The position numbers were made by a program, and so were the translations under genes. Below the pieces are notes generated by a model that worked only from the letters and a program-made list of their open reading frames with translations, was not told where the DNA came from and made no database searches. This document shows positions 24,386-33,384 of a DNA stretch of 57,235 bases, piece after piece (within the stretch, counting starts at the first letter, position 1; every line of letters starts with the position of its first letter). The stretch covers positions 1-57,235 of the forward strand of contig JANNPZ010000028.1 in NCBI GenBank assembly GCA_031400505.1. The letters are read 5' to 3'. Origin of the DNA: JAIYDJ01 sp031400505. Its GTDB lineage: Bacteria; Pseudomonadota; Alphaproteobacteria; Rhodobacterales; Rhodobacteraceae.

Positions 24386-25039
24386 ATGCGGAAAACCAAG
24401 GCACTGGTATTCACGCTTGCCGCGGCGCTGTTGCTGTCGGCTTGCGAAGGCGACTTCTTGCGCGAGGCGGGTGCAGAGGTTGACGAAGGTGGCTTTGGCA
24501 ACCCGAACATGAACAACACCCTTTTGATGACCGGGCAAGTCGGCGCCACCACGGCGCTGGCAGAACGGTTTGCCCGAGAGGTGCCGTCGACCATTACGTT
24601 TGCCTTCAACTCATCTGTGCTGACACCCGAAGCGCAAGCAACACTGCGCAAGCAGGCGGGATGGATACGTCAGTTCCCGGAAATCCGGTTCCGGGTCTAC
24701 GGACATACCGATCTTGTCGGATCGAACAGTTACAACAAGGCACTGGGTTTGCGTCGCGCCAAGGCGACGGTCGCCTATCTGTCCACTCAGGGCATTTCGA
24801 CGTCGCGTCTCGAAGCTGTTGCATCCTTCGGCAAAACCCAACCCGTGGTGCAGACCCCTGGCCCGGAAGAACGGAACCGGCGAACCGTGACCGAGGTGAC
24901 AGGGTTCGCAAAAGGCCAGGCCACCTTGCTGAACGGCAAATATGCCGAGGTCATCTTCCGCGAATATGTGGAAAGTGCGACCCGTTCGCGTCCGACGGTT
25001 TCCCAAAGTCAGGCCGAAGTTACCGCATCTGGCGGTTGA
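24386..25039 (+). CDS. OmpA-family lipoprotein of the tad locus
   Basis: A 217-residue lipoprotein with lipobox LLSAC and an OmpA-like peptidoglycan-binding domain: VPSTITFAFNSSVLTPEAQATLRKQAGWIRQFPEIRFRVYGHTDLVGSNSYNKALGLRRAKATVAYLSTQGI. It occupies the position taken by CpaD/RcpB in other tad loci, so it probably anchors the secretin to the wall. The start at 24386 lies 5 bases after the cpaC stop with GAGTGAGGG upstream. Confidence 0.88.
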   Translation: MRKTKALVFTLAAALLLSACEGDFLREAGAEVDEGGFGNPNMNNTLLMTGQVGATTALAERFAREVPSTITFAFNSSVLTPEAQATLRKQAGWIRQFPEIRFRVYGHTDLVGSNSYNKALGLRRAKATVAYLSTQGISTSRLEAVASFGKTQPVVQTPGPEERNRRTVTEVTGFAKGQATLLNGKYAEVIFREYVESATRSRPTVSQSQAEVTASGG

Positions 25040-25131
25040 CGGCGGTTTGCGCGCGCCCGGTACAGGACGCGTGCGACATCTTGCGACAGAACTCGCGACG
25101 ATCTGTTTCCTAATTTGCTAAAAATCAAACA

Positions 25132-25147
25132 TTAACGGTTTTTTAGC
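25132..25147 (+). promoter_or_regulatory. CtrA-like site upstream of cpaE
   Basis: TTAA (25132-25135), seven bases, then TTAGC (25143-25147), one base off the CtrA consensus TTAA-N7-TTAAC. It lies about 130 bases before the cpaE ATG in a 239-base AT-rich gap. CtrA controls pilin genes in Caulobacter; the assignment here is by sequence only. Confidence 0.35.
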
Positions 25148-25195
25148 CCCATTGTCGCCACCATCTGACAGCATTTTCTCTCCAACAGAAACGGC

Positions 25196-25217
25196 GCACG
25201 GTTCAATCTGACCGTGC
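25196..25217 (+). promoter_or_regulatory. Inverted repeat in the cpaE leader
   Basis: GCACGGT (25196-25202) and ACCGTGC (25211-25217) form a perfect 7-bp inverted repeat with an 8-base loop, about 60 bases before the cpaE start. No T-run follows. Operator or leader hairpin. Confidence 0.35.
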
Positions 25218-25278
25218 ACGCTTCTGCGGGTGATCCAAGGGTCACGCGGTGGGCTGTCTTTTGGAAGGACGTTAGGCG

Positions 25279-26550
25279 ATGAGCAGCGTAGCAAATCTGG
25301 CGCCGGAACCGGCCCCTATCGTCGCGTGCACGATTTCACGCGATGTGCAGCACTTCGATCTTTTGATCGATGATATGGAACTGGAACTTGGTGAAAGCTG
25401 GGGCGATCTATCATTCGAAGATGCCACAGTCTTCCTGGATCAACCCGAAGCTGCGACCCTTGAATTCGTAGCGATTGCTGTGAACGGTCAGGACGAAACC
25501 GACCTGTCGCGGATCACGGACATCATTCGGCAGGCCAAGGCAAAAACGATCAAGGTAATCTTGATTGCCGATCAAGTCAGCCCGATTGCGCTGCATCAGT
25601 TGCTGCGTCTGGGCGCGAATGATTTTGTTCCCTATCCGCTGCCCGAAGGCGCGCTGCACGATGCCATCGAGCGGCTGCGCAAGCCAATCGCCGTGGCGGT
25701 TGCCGCACCGGCAGTTGCCGCACCGGCGCCCGAAGACCAGGCTGCGGGTCCGGCTTTCAAGGCAACCGGCGATCGGGATGGCGTCCTGTTGCCGGTTCAT
25801 GGGCTGGCAGGCGGTACGGGTGCGTCGACCTTTGCCACGAACCTCGCCTGGGAACTGGCAACGATCGACAAGACCCCGCCGCGGGTCTGCCTGATCGACT
25901 TTGACTTCCAGTACGGCTCTGCCGCGACCTATCTAGATCTGCCCCGCAAGGACGCGGTGTTCGAATTGCTGTCCGATACTTCGAACGCCGACAGCGATTC
26001 CCTGTTGCACGCAATGCTGACCTTCAACGACAAACTGCATGTGTTGACGGCACCCGCCGACATGCTGCCGCTTGACATCGTCGGTCCAGACGATATCGGC
26101 CGGATCATCGACATGGCGCGGACGAATTTCGACTTCGTCGTGGTCGACATGCCCAAAACCATCGTTTCCTGGACTGAAACCGTGCTGGCGCGCTCGCATG
26201 TCTATTTCGCGCTGATGGAATTGGACCTGCGATCCGCGCAAAACGTCCTGCGTCTGGTGCGGGCGTTGAAGGCAGAAGGTCTGCCGCATGAAAAACTCCG
26301 CTATGTGCTGAACCGCGCCCCGAAGTTTACCGACCTGTCCGCGAAATCGCGGGTAAAGCGGATGGCCGAAAGCCTTGATATCACGATTGAAGTGCAGCTG
26401 CCCGACGGCGGAACGCAAGTGACGCAAGCCAATGACCATGGCCTTCCACTGTCCGAACAGGCTGCAAAGAACGTGCTGCGTCGCGAAATCCAGAAGCTGG
26501 CTAAATCACTGTTTGATCTGAACAAGGCTGTCGAGTCCGGCAAACGCTGA
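25279..26550 (+). CDS. cpaE: Pilus assembly ATPase-like protein CpaE/TadZ
   Basis: A 423-residue ParA/MinD-like protein that localises the Flp pilus machine to the cell pole. The N-terminal receiver-like domain (about residues 1-135) lacks a clear phosphoacceptor motif. The C-terminal half is ParA-like, but its Walker A reads GLAGGTGASTF (175-185): the signature lysines of GxKGGxGKT are replaced by Ala. Walker B-like LIDFDFQYGSAATYLDL and DFVVVDMPKT are kept. It may bind but not hydrolyse ATP well, a known trend in TadZ proteins. First gene of the cpaE-cpaF-tadB-tadC run. Confidence 0.9.
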   Translation: MSSVANLAPEPAPIVACTISRDVQHFDLLIDDMELELGESWGDLSFEDATVFLDQPEAATLEFVAIAVNGQDETDLSRITDIIRQAKAKTIKVILIADQVSPIALHQLLRLGANDFVPYPLPEGALHDAIERLRKPIAVAVAAPAVAAPAPEDQAAGPAFKATGDRDGVLLPVHGLAGGTGASTFATNLAWELATIDKTPPRVCLIDFDFQYGSAATYLDLPRKDAVFELLSDTSNADSDSLLHAMLTFNDKLHVLTAPADMLPLDIVGPDDIGRIIDMARTNFDFVVVDMPKTIVSWTETVLARSHVYFALMELDLRSAQNVLRLVRALKAEGLPHEKLRYVLNRAPKFTDLSAKSRVKRMAESLDITIEVQLPDGGTQVTQANDHGLPLSEQAAKNVLRREIQKLAKSLFDLNKAVESGKR

Positions 26551-26571
26551 GATCGACGAGGGGGCTGAGAC

Positions 26572-28029
26572 ATGTTTTCACGTTTCAAGAAATCTGACGG
26601 GACGGCAAAAGCGACGCCGCTTTCTCAAGTTGGCGCGGCCAATCCTGCTGGCCGTGCGCCGGCGGCTACCGTCAAACCTGTCATGGCAAACCGCGCGCTT
26701 CCTTCGGCAGCGCCGCCGCGTCCTGCTGCAGAAGTGGCGGCAATGGAGAAGGAAAAGAAACGCAAGGATCGGCTTGCCGACCTGAAAGTGGAACTGCACA
26801 AACGCTTGCTAGAAAACCTCAACCTGGCGGCGCTGGAACACGCCTCAGAGGCAAACCTGAAGATCGAGATCGCAACGATCGTGTCCGAAGGGCTCGACGA
26901 AATGTCGGTGTCCTTGAACAAGGATGATCGCGGCATCCTCAATCAAGAGCTATATGACGAAGTGATGGGCCTTGGCCCGCTGGAGCCGCTGCTGAAAGAC
27001 GATACGGTCAATGACATTCTGGTGAACGGGCCGAATCGTATCTTCATCGAACGCGCCGGAAAGCTGACACTGACCGACATCACGTTCAAAGATGAACGCC
27101 ATCTGTTGCGGATCATCGACAAGATCGTGTCTGCGGTTGGTCGCCGCGTCGATGAAAGCAACCCCTACGTCGACGCCCGTCTGGCCGACGGCAGCCGTTT
27201 CAACGCGATGGTACCGCCGGTCGCCGTGGATGGAAGCCTTGTGTCGATCCGGAAATTCAAGAAGGAAAAGCTCGGCGTCGCCGACCTTGTCCGCTTTGGC
27301 GCCTTTACCGAGGAAATCGCCGCCTATCTTCAGGCAGCCGTGTCGTGCCGGCTGAACATCATCGTGTCGGGTGGTACGGGGTCGGGCAAGACCACCACGC
27401 TGAATGCGCTGTCATCCTTCATCGACAACACCGAACGCGTGCTGACGATCGAGGATACGGCGGAACTTCAGTTGCAGCAGGTCCATGTCGGCCGGATGGA
27501 AAGCCGCCCCCCCAACGTCGAAGGCAAGGGCGCCGTGACCCAGCGCGACTGCCTGCGCAACGCCCTGCGGATGCGCCCAGACCGGATCATCGTGGGGGAA
27601 ACCCGCGGTGAAGAGGTGATCGACATGTTGCAGGCGATGAACACCGGCCACGACGGATCAATGACCACGATCCACGCCAACTCGGCCCGTGACGGTATTT
27701 CCCGTCTTGAAAACATGGTCGCCATGGCCGGCATCGAAATGCCGCTGAAGGCGGTTCGGGCCCAGATCGCATCGGCCGTCAACCTGATCGTGCAGGCCTC
27801 GCGCCTGCAGGACGGTTCGCGCCGGATGGTCTCGGTCACCGAAATCACCGGCATGGAAGGGGAAGTGATCTCGATGCAGGAAGTCTTCCGCTATGAACGC
27901 CTGGGGGTCGAGCCGAACGGCAAGATCATCGGACGGTTCAACGCGACAGGCGTGCGCAGCCACTATTCCGAACGCTTCCGCCAGTGGGGCTATGACTTGC
28001 CCGCCTCGATCTATGAACCCATCATCTGA
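26572..28029 (+). CDS. cpaF: Flp pilus assembly ATPase CpaF/TadA
   Basis: A 485-residue secretion-type hexameric ATPase driving pilus polymerisation. It has a charged N-terminal extension, then the CpaF core: EVMGLGPLEPLLKDDTVNDILVNGP, SIRKFKKEKL, Walker A GGTGSGKT (267-274), Asp box LTIEDTAELQL, Walker B RPDRIIVGETRGEEVIDMLQAMNTGHDGSMTTIHANSARD with the His box. Complete and intact. It follows cpaE by 21 bases. Confidence 0.96.
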   Translation: MFSRFKKSDGTAKATPLSQVGAANPAGRAPAATVKPVMANRALPSAAPPRPAAEVAAMEKEKKRKDRLADLKVELHKRLLENLNLAALEHASEANLKIEIATIVSEGLDEMSVSLNKDDRGILNQELYDEVMGLGPLEPLLKDDTVNDILVNGPNRIFIERAGKLTLTDITFKDERHLLRIIDKIVSAVGRRVDESNPYVDARLADGSRFNAMVPPVAVDGSLVSIRKFKKEKLGVADLVRFGAFTEEIAAYLQAAVSCRLNIIVSGGTGSGKTTTLNALSSFIDNTERVLTIEDTAELQLQQVHVGRMESRPPNVEGKGAVTQRDCLRNALRMRPDRIIVGETRGEEVIDMLQAMNTGHDGSMTTIHANSARDGISRLENMVAMAGIEMPLKAVRAQIASAVNLIVQASRLQDGSRRMVSVTEITGMEGEVISMQEVFRYERLGVEPNGKIIGRFNATGVRSHYSERFRQWGYDLPASIYEPII

Positions 28030-28038
28030 GGACATGCC

Positions 28039-29007
28039 ATGGAGATCTCAGCCGCACCGCTGATCTACATCCTGATTTTCGTAGCCGTGCTGATGCTGGT
28101 CGAAGGGCTGTATCTGACGGTTTTCGGCAAGTCGATCAGCCTGAACAACCGGATGAGCAGACGTCTGGCGCTGTTGGAAAAGAACCAGAACCGCGAACAG
28201 GTGCTGGAGCAGTTGCGCAAGGAAATGTCGCAGCACCTCAACTCGCGTGGGATCCCGATCTATTCGATCCTTGCGACCAAGGCGCAAAAGGCCAACATCG
28301 CCTTCACGCCACAGCAACTGATCGGCATCATGGCCGGGCTTGCGGTCTTTTCTTACGTGGCCCTGACCATCGGCACCGAGGCGGCTCAACCTGTCCGCAT
28401 CGTGGGCGCAATCGGCATGGGCATCGGGGGGGTCTATACTTGGGTCAACAACAAGGCCAAGAAACGCATGTCCTTGCTGGAAGAACAATTGCCGGATGCC
28501 GTCGAGTTGATGGTGCGGTCCTTGCGGGTGGGTCACCCGTTTTCCAATGCCATCGGTTCGGTCTCCAAAGAGGTCGCCGACCCGTTGGGAACGGAATTCG
28601 GCATGATTGCGGACGAAGCAGCCTATGGCCGCGATGTTGCCGAAAGCCTGAAGGCCTTCGCCGAACGGATGGACAATCAGGATCTGCGCTTTCTGGCCGT
28701 GGCCGTGACGATCCAGCAGCAGTCAGGCGGCAATCTGGCCGAAATCCTTGACGGTCTTGCCAAGGTTATCCGCGCCCGGTTCAAACTGTTTCGCCGGGTG
28801 AAGGCCATTACCGCAGAGGCCAAATGGTCCGGCATGTTCTTGTCGGCCTTCCCGATCGGCGCGCTGATCATGATCAACGTGATCCAGCCAAACTACTACG
28901 ACGATGTGTACGACACGCCGGAATTCATTCCCGCCGCCCTCGCCGTGGCCGTGTTTTTGGTCATCAACGTGATCTTCATGAAGATGATGGTTAATATCAA
29001 GGTTTGA
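28039..29007 (+). CDS. tadB: Flp pilus inner-membrane platform protein TadB
   Basis: A 322-residue inner-membrane protein with an N-terminal helix (LIYILIFVAVLMLVEGLYLTVFG), a helix pair near residues 95-135, the cytoplasmic T2SSF domain (LPDAVELMVRSLRVGHPFSNAIGSVSKEVADPLGTEFGMIADEAAYGRDVAESLKAFAERMDNQDLRFLAVAVTIQQQSGGNLAEIL) and two C-terminal helices. With TadC it forms the platform moved by CpaF. Confidence 0.93.
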   Translation: MEISAAPLIYILIFVAVLMLVEGLYLTVFGKSISLNNRMSRRLALLEKNQNREQVLEQLRKEMSQHLNSRGIPIYSILATKAQKANIAFTPQQLIGIMAGLAVFSYVALTIGTEAAQPVRIVGAIGMGIGGVYTWVNNKAKKRMSLLEEQLPDAVELMVRSLRVGHPFSNAIGSVSKEVADPLGTEFGMIADEAAYGRDVAESLKAFAERMDNQDLRFLAVAVTIQQQSGGNLAEILDGLAKVIRARFKLFRRVKAITAEAKWSGMFLSAFPIGALIMINVIQPNYYDDVYDTPEFIPAALAVAVFLVINVIFMKMMVNIKV

Positions 29008-29012
29008 TCCCC

Positions 29013-29996
29013 ATGGAATACCTCACCAGCATCAACACCATGCTTGTAGAACGACTGGGCCCTTTGGGACCGCTCCTGGTGTTGGGTGGCCTCGGATTGC
29101 TGTTGGTCCTGATTACCTTGCCAACGATGTTGAAAAAGAAGCCTGATGTTTTCAGCAAGCTGAAGGCACAGCAAGTCCGCGTTGCGCCCAATCGACCGGG
29201 TCAGGACCTGCGCCGGGGTGAAAAGGCCGACAAACTGGAAAAGTTCGCAGCCTTCCTTGAACCCCAGGATGTCGAGACGATGACTGCCTCGCGGTTGAAG
29301 ATGCTGCGGGCCGGTTACCGTGCCAAAAACTCGGTGCGTATGTTCCACTTTGCGCAGATGGCGTTTGCGATTGGTTTTCTGGTGTGCGGCATGATCTACG
29401 CAATGGTCATCTCTGCACAACAAGAGGTCGGCCCACAGTTCATGATCCTGGCCACGATCGGCCCGGGGGCTGCCGGCTATTACCTGCCGCAGTACTGGGT
29501 CACGCGCAGGGTCGAGTCGCGCAAGCAAGAGATAATCTCGGGATTTCCTGACGCCCTCGATATGATGCTGGTTTGCGTCGAGGCGGGTCAGTCGCTGGAT
29601 CAGTCGATCAACCGGGTGGCACGTGAAAGCCGCGCCGGATATCCGGCCCTTGCCGAAGAATTCGACATGGTCGCGCAAGAGGTCAAGGCGGGGAAAGAAC
29701 GGGTGGCGGTGTTGAAGGACATGGCCGAACGTGTTGGCGTGACCGATGTTGCATCTTTCGTGACGACCCTGGTGCAATCGGCCACGTACGGCACGTCCAT
29801 TGCAGAAGCGTTGCGGGTCTATTCCGCCGAAATGCGTGACAAACGTGTGATGCGCGCAGAAGAGAAGGCAAACACCTTGCCGACCAAGTTGACGCTGGGC
29901 ACGATGCTGTTCACATTGCCACCATTGTTGATCATCTTGATCGGGCCGTCGGTGCATGGCATTTCAAAGATGTTGGGTGCGATGAACGGGGGATGA
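29013..29996 (+). CDS. tadC: Flp pilus inner-membrane platform protein TadC
   Basis: A 327-residue partner of TadB: N-terminal helix (LGPLLVLGGLGLLLVLITLPTM), a pair of helices around residues 110-155, T2SSF domain (FPDALDMMLVCVEAGQSLDQSINRVARES, SFVTTLVQSATYGTSIAEALRVYSAEMRDKRVMRAEEKANTLPTKLTLGTMLFTLPPLLIILIGPSV). The start is set at ATG 29013 with AAGG upstream; a TTG at 29004 overlapping tadB is an alternative. Confidence 0.93.
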   Translation: MEYLTSINTMLVERLGPLGPLLVLGGLGLLLVLITLPTMLKKKPDVFSKLKAQQVRVAPNRPGQDLRRGEKADKLEKFAAFLEPQDVETMTASRLKMLRAGYRAKNSVRMFHFAQMAFAIGFLVCGMIYAMVISAQQEVGPQFMILATIGPGAAGYYLPQYWVTRRVESRKQEIISGFPDALDMMLVCVEAGQSLDQSINRVARESRAGYPALAEEFDMVAQEVKAGKERVAVLKDMAERVGVTDVASFVTTLVQSATYGTSIAEALRVYSAEMRDKRVMRAEEKANTLPTKLTLGTMLFTLPPLLIILIGPSVHGISKMLGAMNGG

Positions 29997-30002
29997 CCCT
30001 TT

Positions 30003-30578
30003 GTGACCAGACTGGTTTTTTCTGCAACCTGGCTGATTTCTTGCCTGGCTCTCGCCGCTTGTGCCAACACGGGTGGCCTGTTGTCGTCCAAAGACGCAGT
30101 GACAGTCGCACCCGGAACCGACAAACGTGCCGAAGGGGTGGATGGTTTGCTGGTGGGCCACCGTCTTTTGCAAGCCAACGAGCCTGACCTTGCGCTGAAA
30201 GCGTATCTGCGCGCGGCGGCCGAACAAGGGATCAACGCGGATGTGCTGTCGGCGCTCGGGTCTGCGAACCTGGCTTTGGGCCGGCTTGGTCAGTCCGAGC
30301 AGCTGCTGCGCCGCGCGTTGGAGCTTGACCCCGTGTTCGTTCCCGCGCTGAACAATCTTGGGGTCGTTCTGATGGAACAAGGCAAGGCAGGAGAGGCGAG
30401 GTTGGTGTTTCAGCAGGCCTTCGCGCTCGACAGTGGCCAATCGGACTCGATCCGCGCAAATTTGCAAGCAGCGATAGAAAAGACAGAAATATCGGATTAT
30501 GGTTCGGTTGAGGAAGAGCCAACGTTTTCACTCGTCAGGCGGGGTCCGGGCAGTTACGAACTGCTTTCCCAGCTGTAG
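30003..30578 (+). CDS. tadD: TPR lipoprotein TadD
   Basis: A 191-residue lipoprotein (lipobox LAAC, Cys20; GTG start at 30003). It carries tetratricopeptide repeats (AYLRAAAEQGINADVLSALGSANLALGRLGQSEQLLRRALELDPVFVPALNNLGVVLMEQGKAGEARLVFQQAFALD). TadD acts as a pilotin-like chaperone for the secretin in other Tad systems. Begins 6 bases after tadC. Confidence 0.9.
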   Translation: MTRLVFSATWLISCLALAACANTGGLLSSKDAVTVAPGTDKRAEGVDGLLVGHRLLQANEPDLALKAYLRAAAEQGINADVLSALGSANLALGRLGQSEQLLRRALELDPVFVPALNNLGVVLMEQGKAGEARLVFQQAFALDSGQSDSIRANLQAAIEKTEISDYGSVEEEPTFSLVRRGPGSYELLSQL

Positions 30579-30611
30579 AAACGGGGCCAGAGCAGTAAAA
30601 AAGGACGCAAA

Positions 30612-31457
30612 ATGCGCCACCCTGTAGTGTTTGCCCTGTGCCTGACCGGCGCGGTGGCCTTGGCCGCGTGCCAAAAGCAGTCGGACGCGGATGTGGCACG
30701 GGCCATGGATGCAGTCAACGTGATCGACGAAACCAACCTGAACGACATCATGTTGACGGTTGGTGACCCCGACGAGGCTGTGACCTATTTCAAGCGGGCA
30801 TCCGATGAAAAACCGGATCGCATCGACCTGAAACGTGGTCTGGCAAAATCACTGATCCGCGCCAACCGCCCGTCCGAGGCGATCGCCAGTTGGGATGCAA
30901 TTGCTGCCTCGCCGGAAGGCACGAATGACGATCGCGTGAACCTTGCCGATGCCCTGATCCGGTCCAACGACTGGGTGCGTGCCGAAACCGAACTGAACCG
31001 GGTTCCGCCGACGCACGAAACCTTCCTGCGCTATCGGCTTGAGGCGATGATCGCCGACAGCAAAAAGGACTGGAAAAAGGCCGACAGCTTTTATGAAATC
31101 GCCTCCGGTCTGACCACCAAACCAGCCGGGGTCTTGAACAACTGGGGCTTTTCCAAACTGACCCGTGGCGATGCATCGGGTGCGGAAAAGCTGTTCATCG
31201 AGGCCATCACCTATGACCAGACGATGTTCACCGCAAAGAACAATCTGATCCTCGCGCGGTCGGCGCAGCGCAAATACGATATGCCGGTGGTTCCGATGAG
31301 CCAGACGGAACGTGCCGAACTGATGTATACCTTGGGGCTGGCCGCAATCAAGCAAGGCGACACGCAGGTCGGAAAAGGCCTGCTGCAACAGTCGATTGAA
31401 ACCCACCCGCAGTATTTCGAAGCCGCCACCCGCTCTTTGGCCGCCTTGGAGGGTTAG
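30612..31457 (+). CDS. Second TPR lipoprotein of the tad locus
   Basis: A 281-residue lipoprotein (MRHPVVFALCLTGAVALAAC, Cys20) with several TPR-like repeats (DEAVTYFKRASDEKPDRIDLKRGLAKSLIRANRPSEAIASWDAI, then KPAGVLNNWGFSKLTRGDASGAEKLFIEAITYD). It probably belongs to the pilus envelope apparatus beside TadD; individual role unknown. The stop lies 1 base before the cpaA start, implying cotranslation. Confidence 0.85.
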   Translation: MRHPVVFALCLTGAVALAACQKQSDADVARAMDAVNVIDETNLNDIMLTVGDPDEAVTYFKRASDEKPDRIDLKRGLAKSLIRANRPSEAIASWDAIAASPEGTNDDRVNLADALIRSNDWVRAETELNRVPPTHETFLRYRLEAMIADSKKDWKKADSFYEIASGLTTKPAGVLNNWGFSKLTRGDASGAEKLFIEAITYDQTMFTAKNNLILARSAQRKYDMPVVPMSQTERAELMYTLGLAAIKQGDTQVGKGLLQQSIETHPQYFEAATRSLAALEG

Positions 31458-31458
31458 C

Positions 31459-31938
31459 ATGATCGCCACACTTGCCTTCCTCCCTTTTGCAATCGCAATC
31501 GGAATCTGGGTGTCCTGGAGTGACATGAAATTCATGAAAATCCCCAACAAAGCCGTTTTGGCATTGGCCGCGGTCTGGCTTGTAGTTGGGATATTCGTCG
31601 TTCCGATCGATCTTTGGCTGTGGGGTTGGGCATTGGGCGCTGCCGTGTTGGTGTTCACCTTTCTGGCCACCATGGCGGGCCTGATTGGTGCGGGCGACGC
31701 CAAGTTCGCAGCGGCAATGGCCCCGTTTTTCGTGACGGCTGATCCGCGATTTGTCATGGCGCTGTTTGCGGCCTGTCTGCTGGCAGCCTTTGTCGGTCAT
31801 CGCGGATTGCGTCTGGTGACGCCGTTTCGCGCGGCCACCGCCGATTGGGCCAGTTGGACCAACAAGGATTTCCCGATGGGCCTCGCGCTGTCGGGAACCC
31901 TGATCCTCTATCTCGCAACGCCGCTGCTGAAAACCTGA
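31459..31938 (+). CDS. cpaA: Prepilin peptidase CpaA/TadV
   Basis: A 159-residue aspartic prepilin peptidase with about four to six transmembrane helices. The two catalytic aspartates are visible: D in SWSDMKFMKIPN and D in GLIGAGDAKFAAAM (GxGD motif). It cleaves the Flp leaders after the Gly of GAVTVDW. The start is ATG 31459, just after the TPR gene; the longer frame from 31396 overlaps that gene and lacks support. Confidence 0.92.
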   Translation: MIATLAFLPFAIAIGIWVSWSDMKFMKIPNKAVLALAAVWLVVGIFVVPIDLWLWGWALGAAVLVFTFLATMAGLIGAGDAKFAAAMAPFFVTADPRFVMALFAACLLAAFVGHRGLRLVTPFRAATADWASWTNKDFPMGLALSGTLILYLATPLLKT

Positions 31939-31998
31939 CCCCGTTTACGAATAATTGACCCGCAAAGCCGCAAACTGCCGCAACAGAAAGGTGCCACA

Positions 31999-33312
31999 AT
32001 GAACATGCAGTCTCCGCCCGCCGTTCAGGCACCGGCGCCCGCCCGCAACATGACCGAAACCGGTCTGTCGATGGTGATGATGCGCGACATCCTGTTGAAG
32101 ACGATGTTCCGCATGAACCTTGATATGGTCAGCGACATTTCACGGGTGATCTGCCTGCCAGTGCCTGTGACCCAGGAACTGATCGACCTCGCGCGGGGTC
32201 AAAAACTGCTGGAAGCGACGGGCACTTTGCACGCAACCTCCAGCAACGAGATGGGCTATCAGCTGACCGATGGTGGCAAGAGCCGGGCTTTGGATGCGCT
32301 CAGCCAGTCAGAATACTACGGTGCGATGCCGGTGCCTCTTACGTCATACGCAGAACAGATGAAGCGTCAATCGGTGCGCGACATCCGCCTGACCCGACCG
32401 GAACTGATGGCGGGAATGGGCCATCTCATCTTGCCGCCCGATTTGATCGACAACCTGGGGCCTGCCGTGACATCGGGTCGATCCATTCTGATGTACGGCC
32501 CGCCCGGCAACGGAAAGTCGAGCATTTCCAACGGTATCCGCGCGGCTTTGGGCGACAAGATCTATGTCCCCCGTGCAATCGAATACTCGGGTCAGGTCAT
32601 CACCGTCTATGACCCGATCGTGCATTCCAAGGCCGAGGAAAACGTCGATGACCCAACGCAGTTGCGCCGCAGCGCGAACCGGTTCGACAACCGCTATGTC
32701 TATTGCGAGCGACCTTCGGTGATCACCGGCGGTGAACTGACGCTGGATATGCTCGATCTGAAGTACAACCCGGTCGCGCGCACCTATCAGGCGCCGTTGC
32801 AGTTGAAATCATCGGGCGGGATTTTCATCGTCGACGACTTGGGCCGCCAATCGGAACCTCCGCAAAAACTGGTGAACCGCTGGATTGTCCCGCTGGAAGA
32901 GGCGAAGGATATCCTTGCGCTGCAATCGGGTGAAAAGTTTACGGTGCCATTCGATACGTTGGTGATCTTTTCGACCAACTTTCACCCGAATGAAATCTTT
33001 GACGGCGCGGCGCTGCGGCGGATCTTCTTCAAGATCAAGATCGACGGGCCGAACCAGGAAAACTTCCTGAAGATATTTGCGATGGTGGCGCGCAAGAAGA
33101 AAATGCCGCTGGACGAAGCGGCGCTGGTGCATTTGTTGAAGGTCAAATACCCGACAATCGACAACAACTACGCAAACTACCAGCCGGTTTTCCTGATCGA
33201 TCAGATGATTTCGATCTGTGAATTCGAAGGTATTCCCTATCAGATGACGCCAGATCTGATCGACCGGGCCTGGGGCAACATGTTCGTGCGGGACGAAAAG
33301 ATCGCGAAGTAG
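31999..33312 (+). CDS. AAA+ ATPase with N-terminal winged-helix-like domain, tad-linked
   Basis: A 437-residue ATPase. Residues about 25-105 look like a winged helix (LDMVSDISRVICLPVPVTQELIDLARGQKLLEATG...YQLTDGGKSRAL). The AAA+ core follows with Walker A GPPGNGKSS (167-175), Walker B IFIVDD (275-280), sensor 1 VIFSTN and an arginine-finger-like LRRIFFK (339-345). Similar ATPases accompany Rhodobacteraceae tad clusters, but I know no role. RBS AAAGGTG precedes ATG 31999. It could be a regulator or an assembly chaperone for the pilus locus. Confidence 0.82.
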   Translation: MNMQSPPAVQAPAPARNMTETGLSMVMMRDILLKTMFRMNLDMVSDISRVICLPVPVTQELIDLARGQKLLEATGTLHATSSNEMGYQLTDGGKSRALDALSQSEYYGAMPVPLTSYAEQMKRQSVRDIRLTRPELMAGMGHLILPPDLIDNLGPAVTSGRSILMYGPPGNGKSSISNGIRAALGDKIYVPRAIEYSGQVITVYDPIVHSKAEENVDDPTQLRRSANRFDNRYVYCERPSVITGGELTLDMLDLKYNPVARTYQAPLQLKSSGGIFIVDDLGRQSEPPQKLVNRWIVPLEEAKDILALQSGEKFTVPFDTLVIFSTNFHPNEIFDGAALRRIFFKIKIDGPNQENFLKIFAMVARKKKMPLDEAALVHLLKVKYPTIDNNYANYQPVFLIDQMISICEFEGIPYQMTPDLIDRAWGNMFVRDEKIAK

Positions 33313-33384
33313 CCGCTTATCGCGCCCTTCGGTTGCTCTGCGCAGCCGCAAAGCGCGGCCAAACCCTGCGACGCGCTATGCGGC

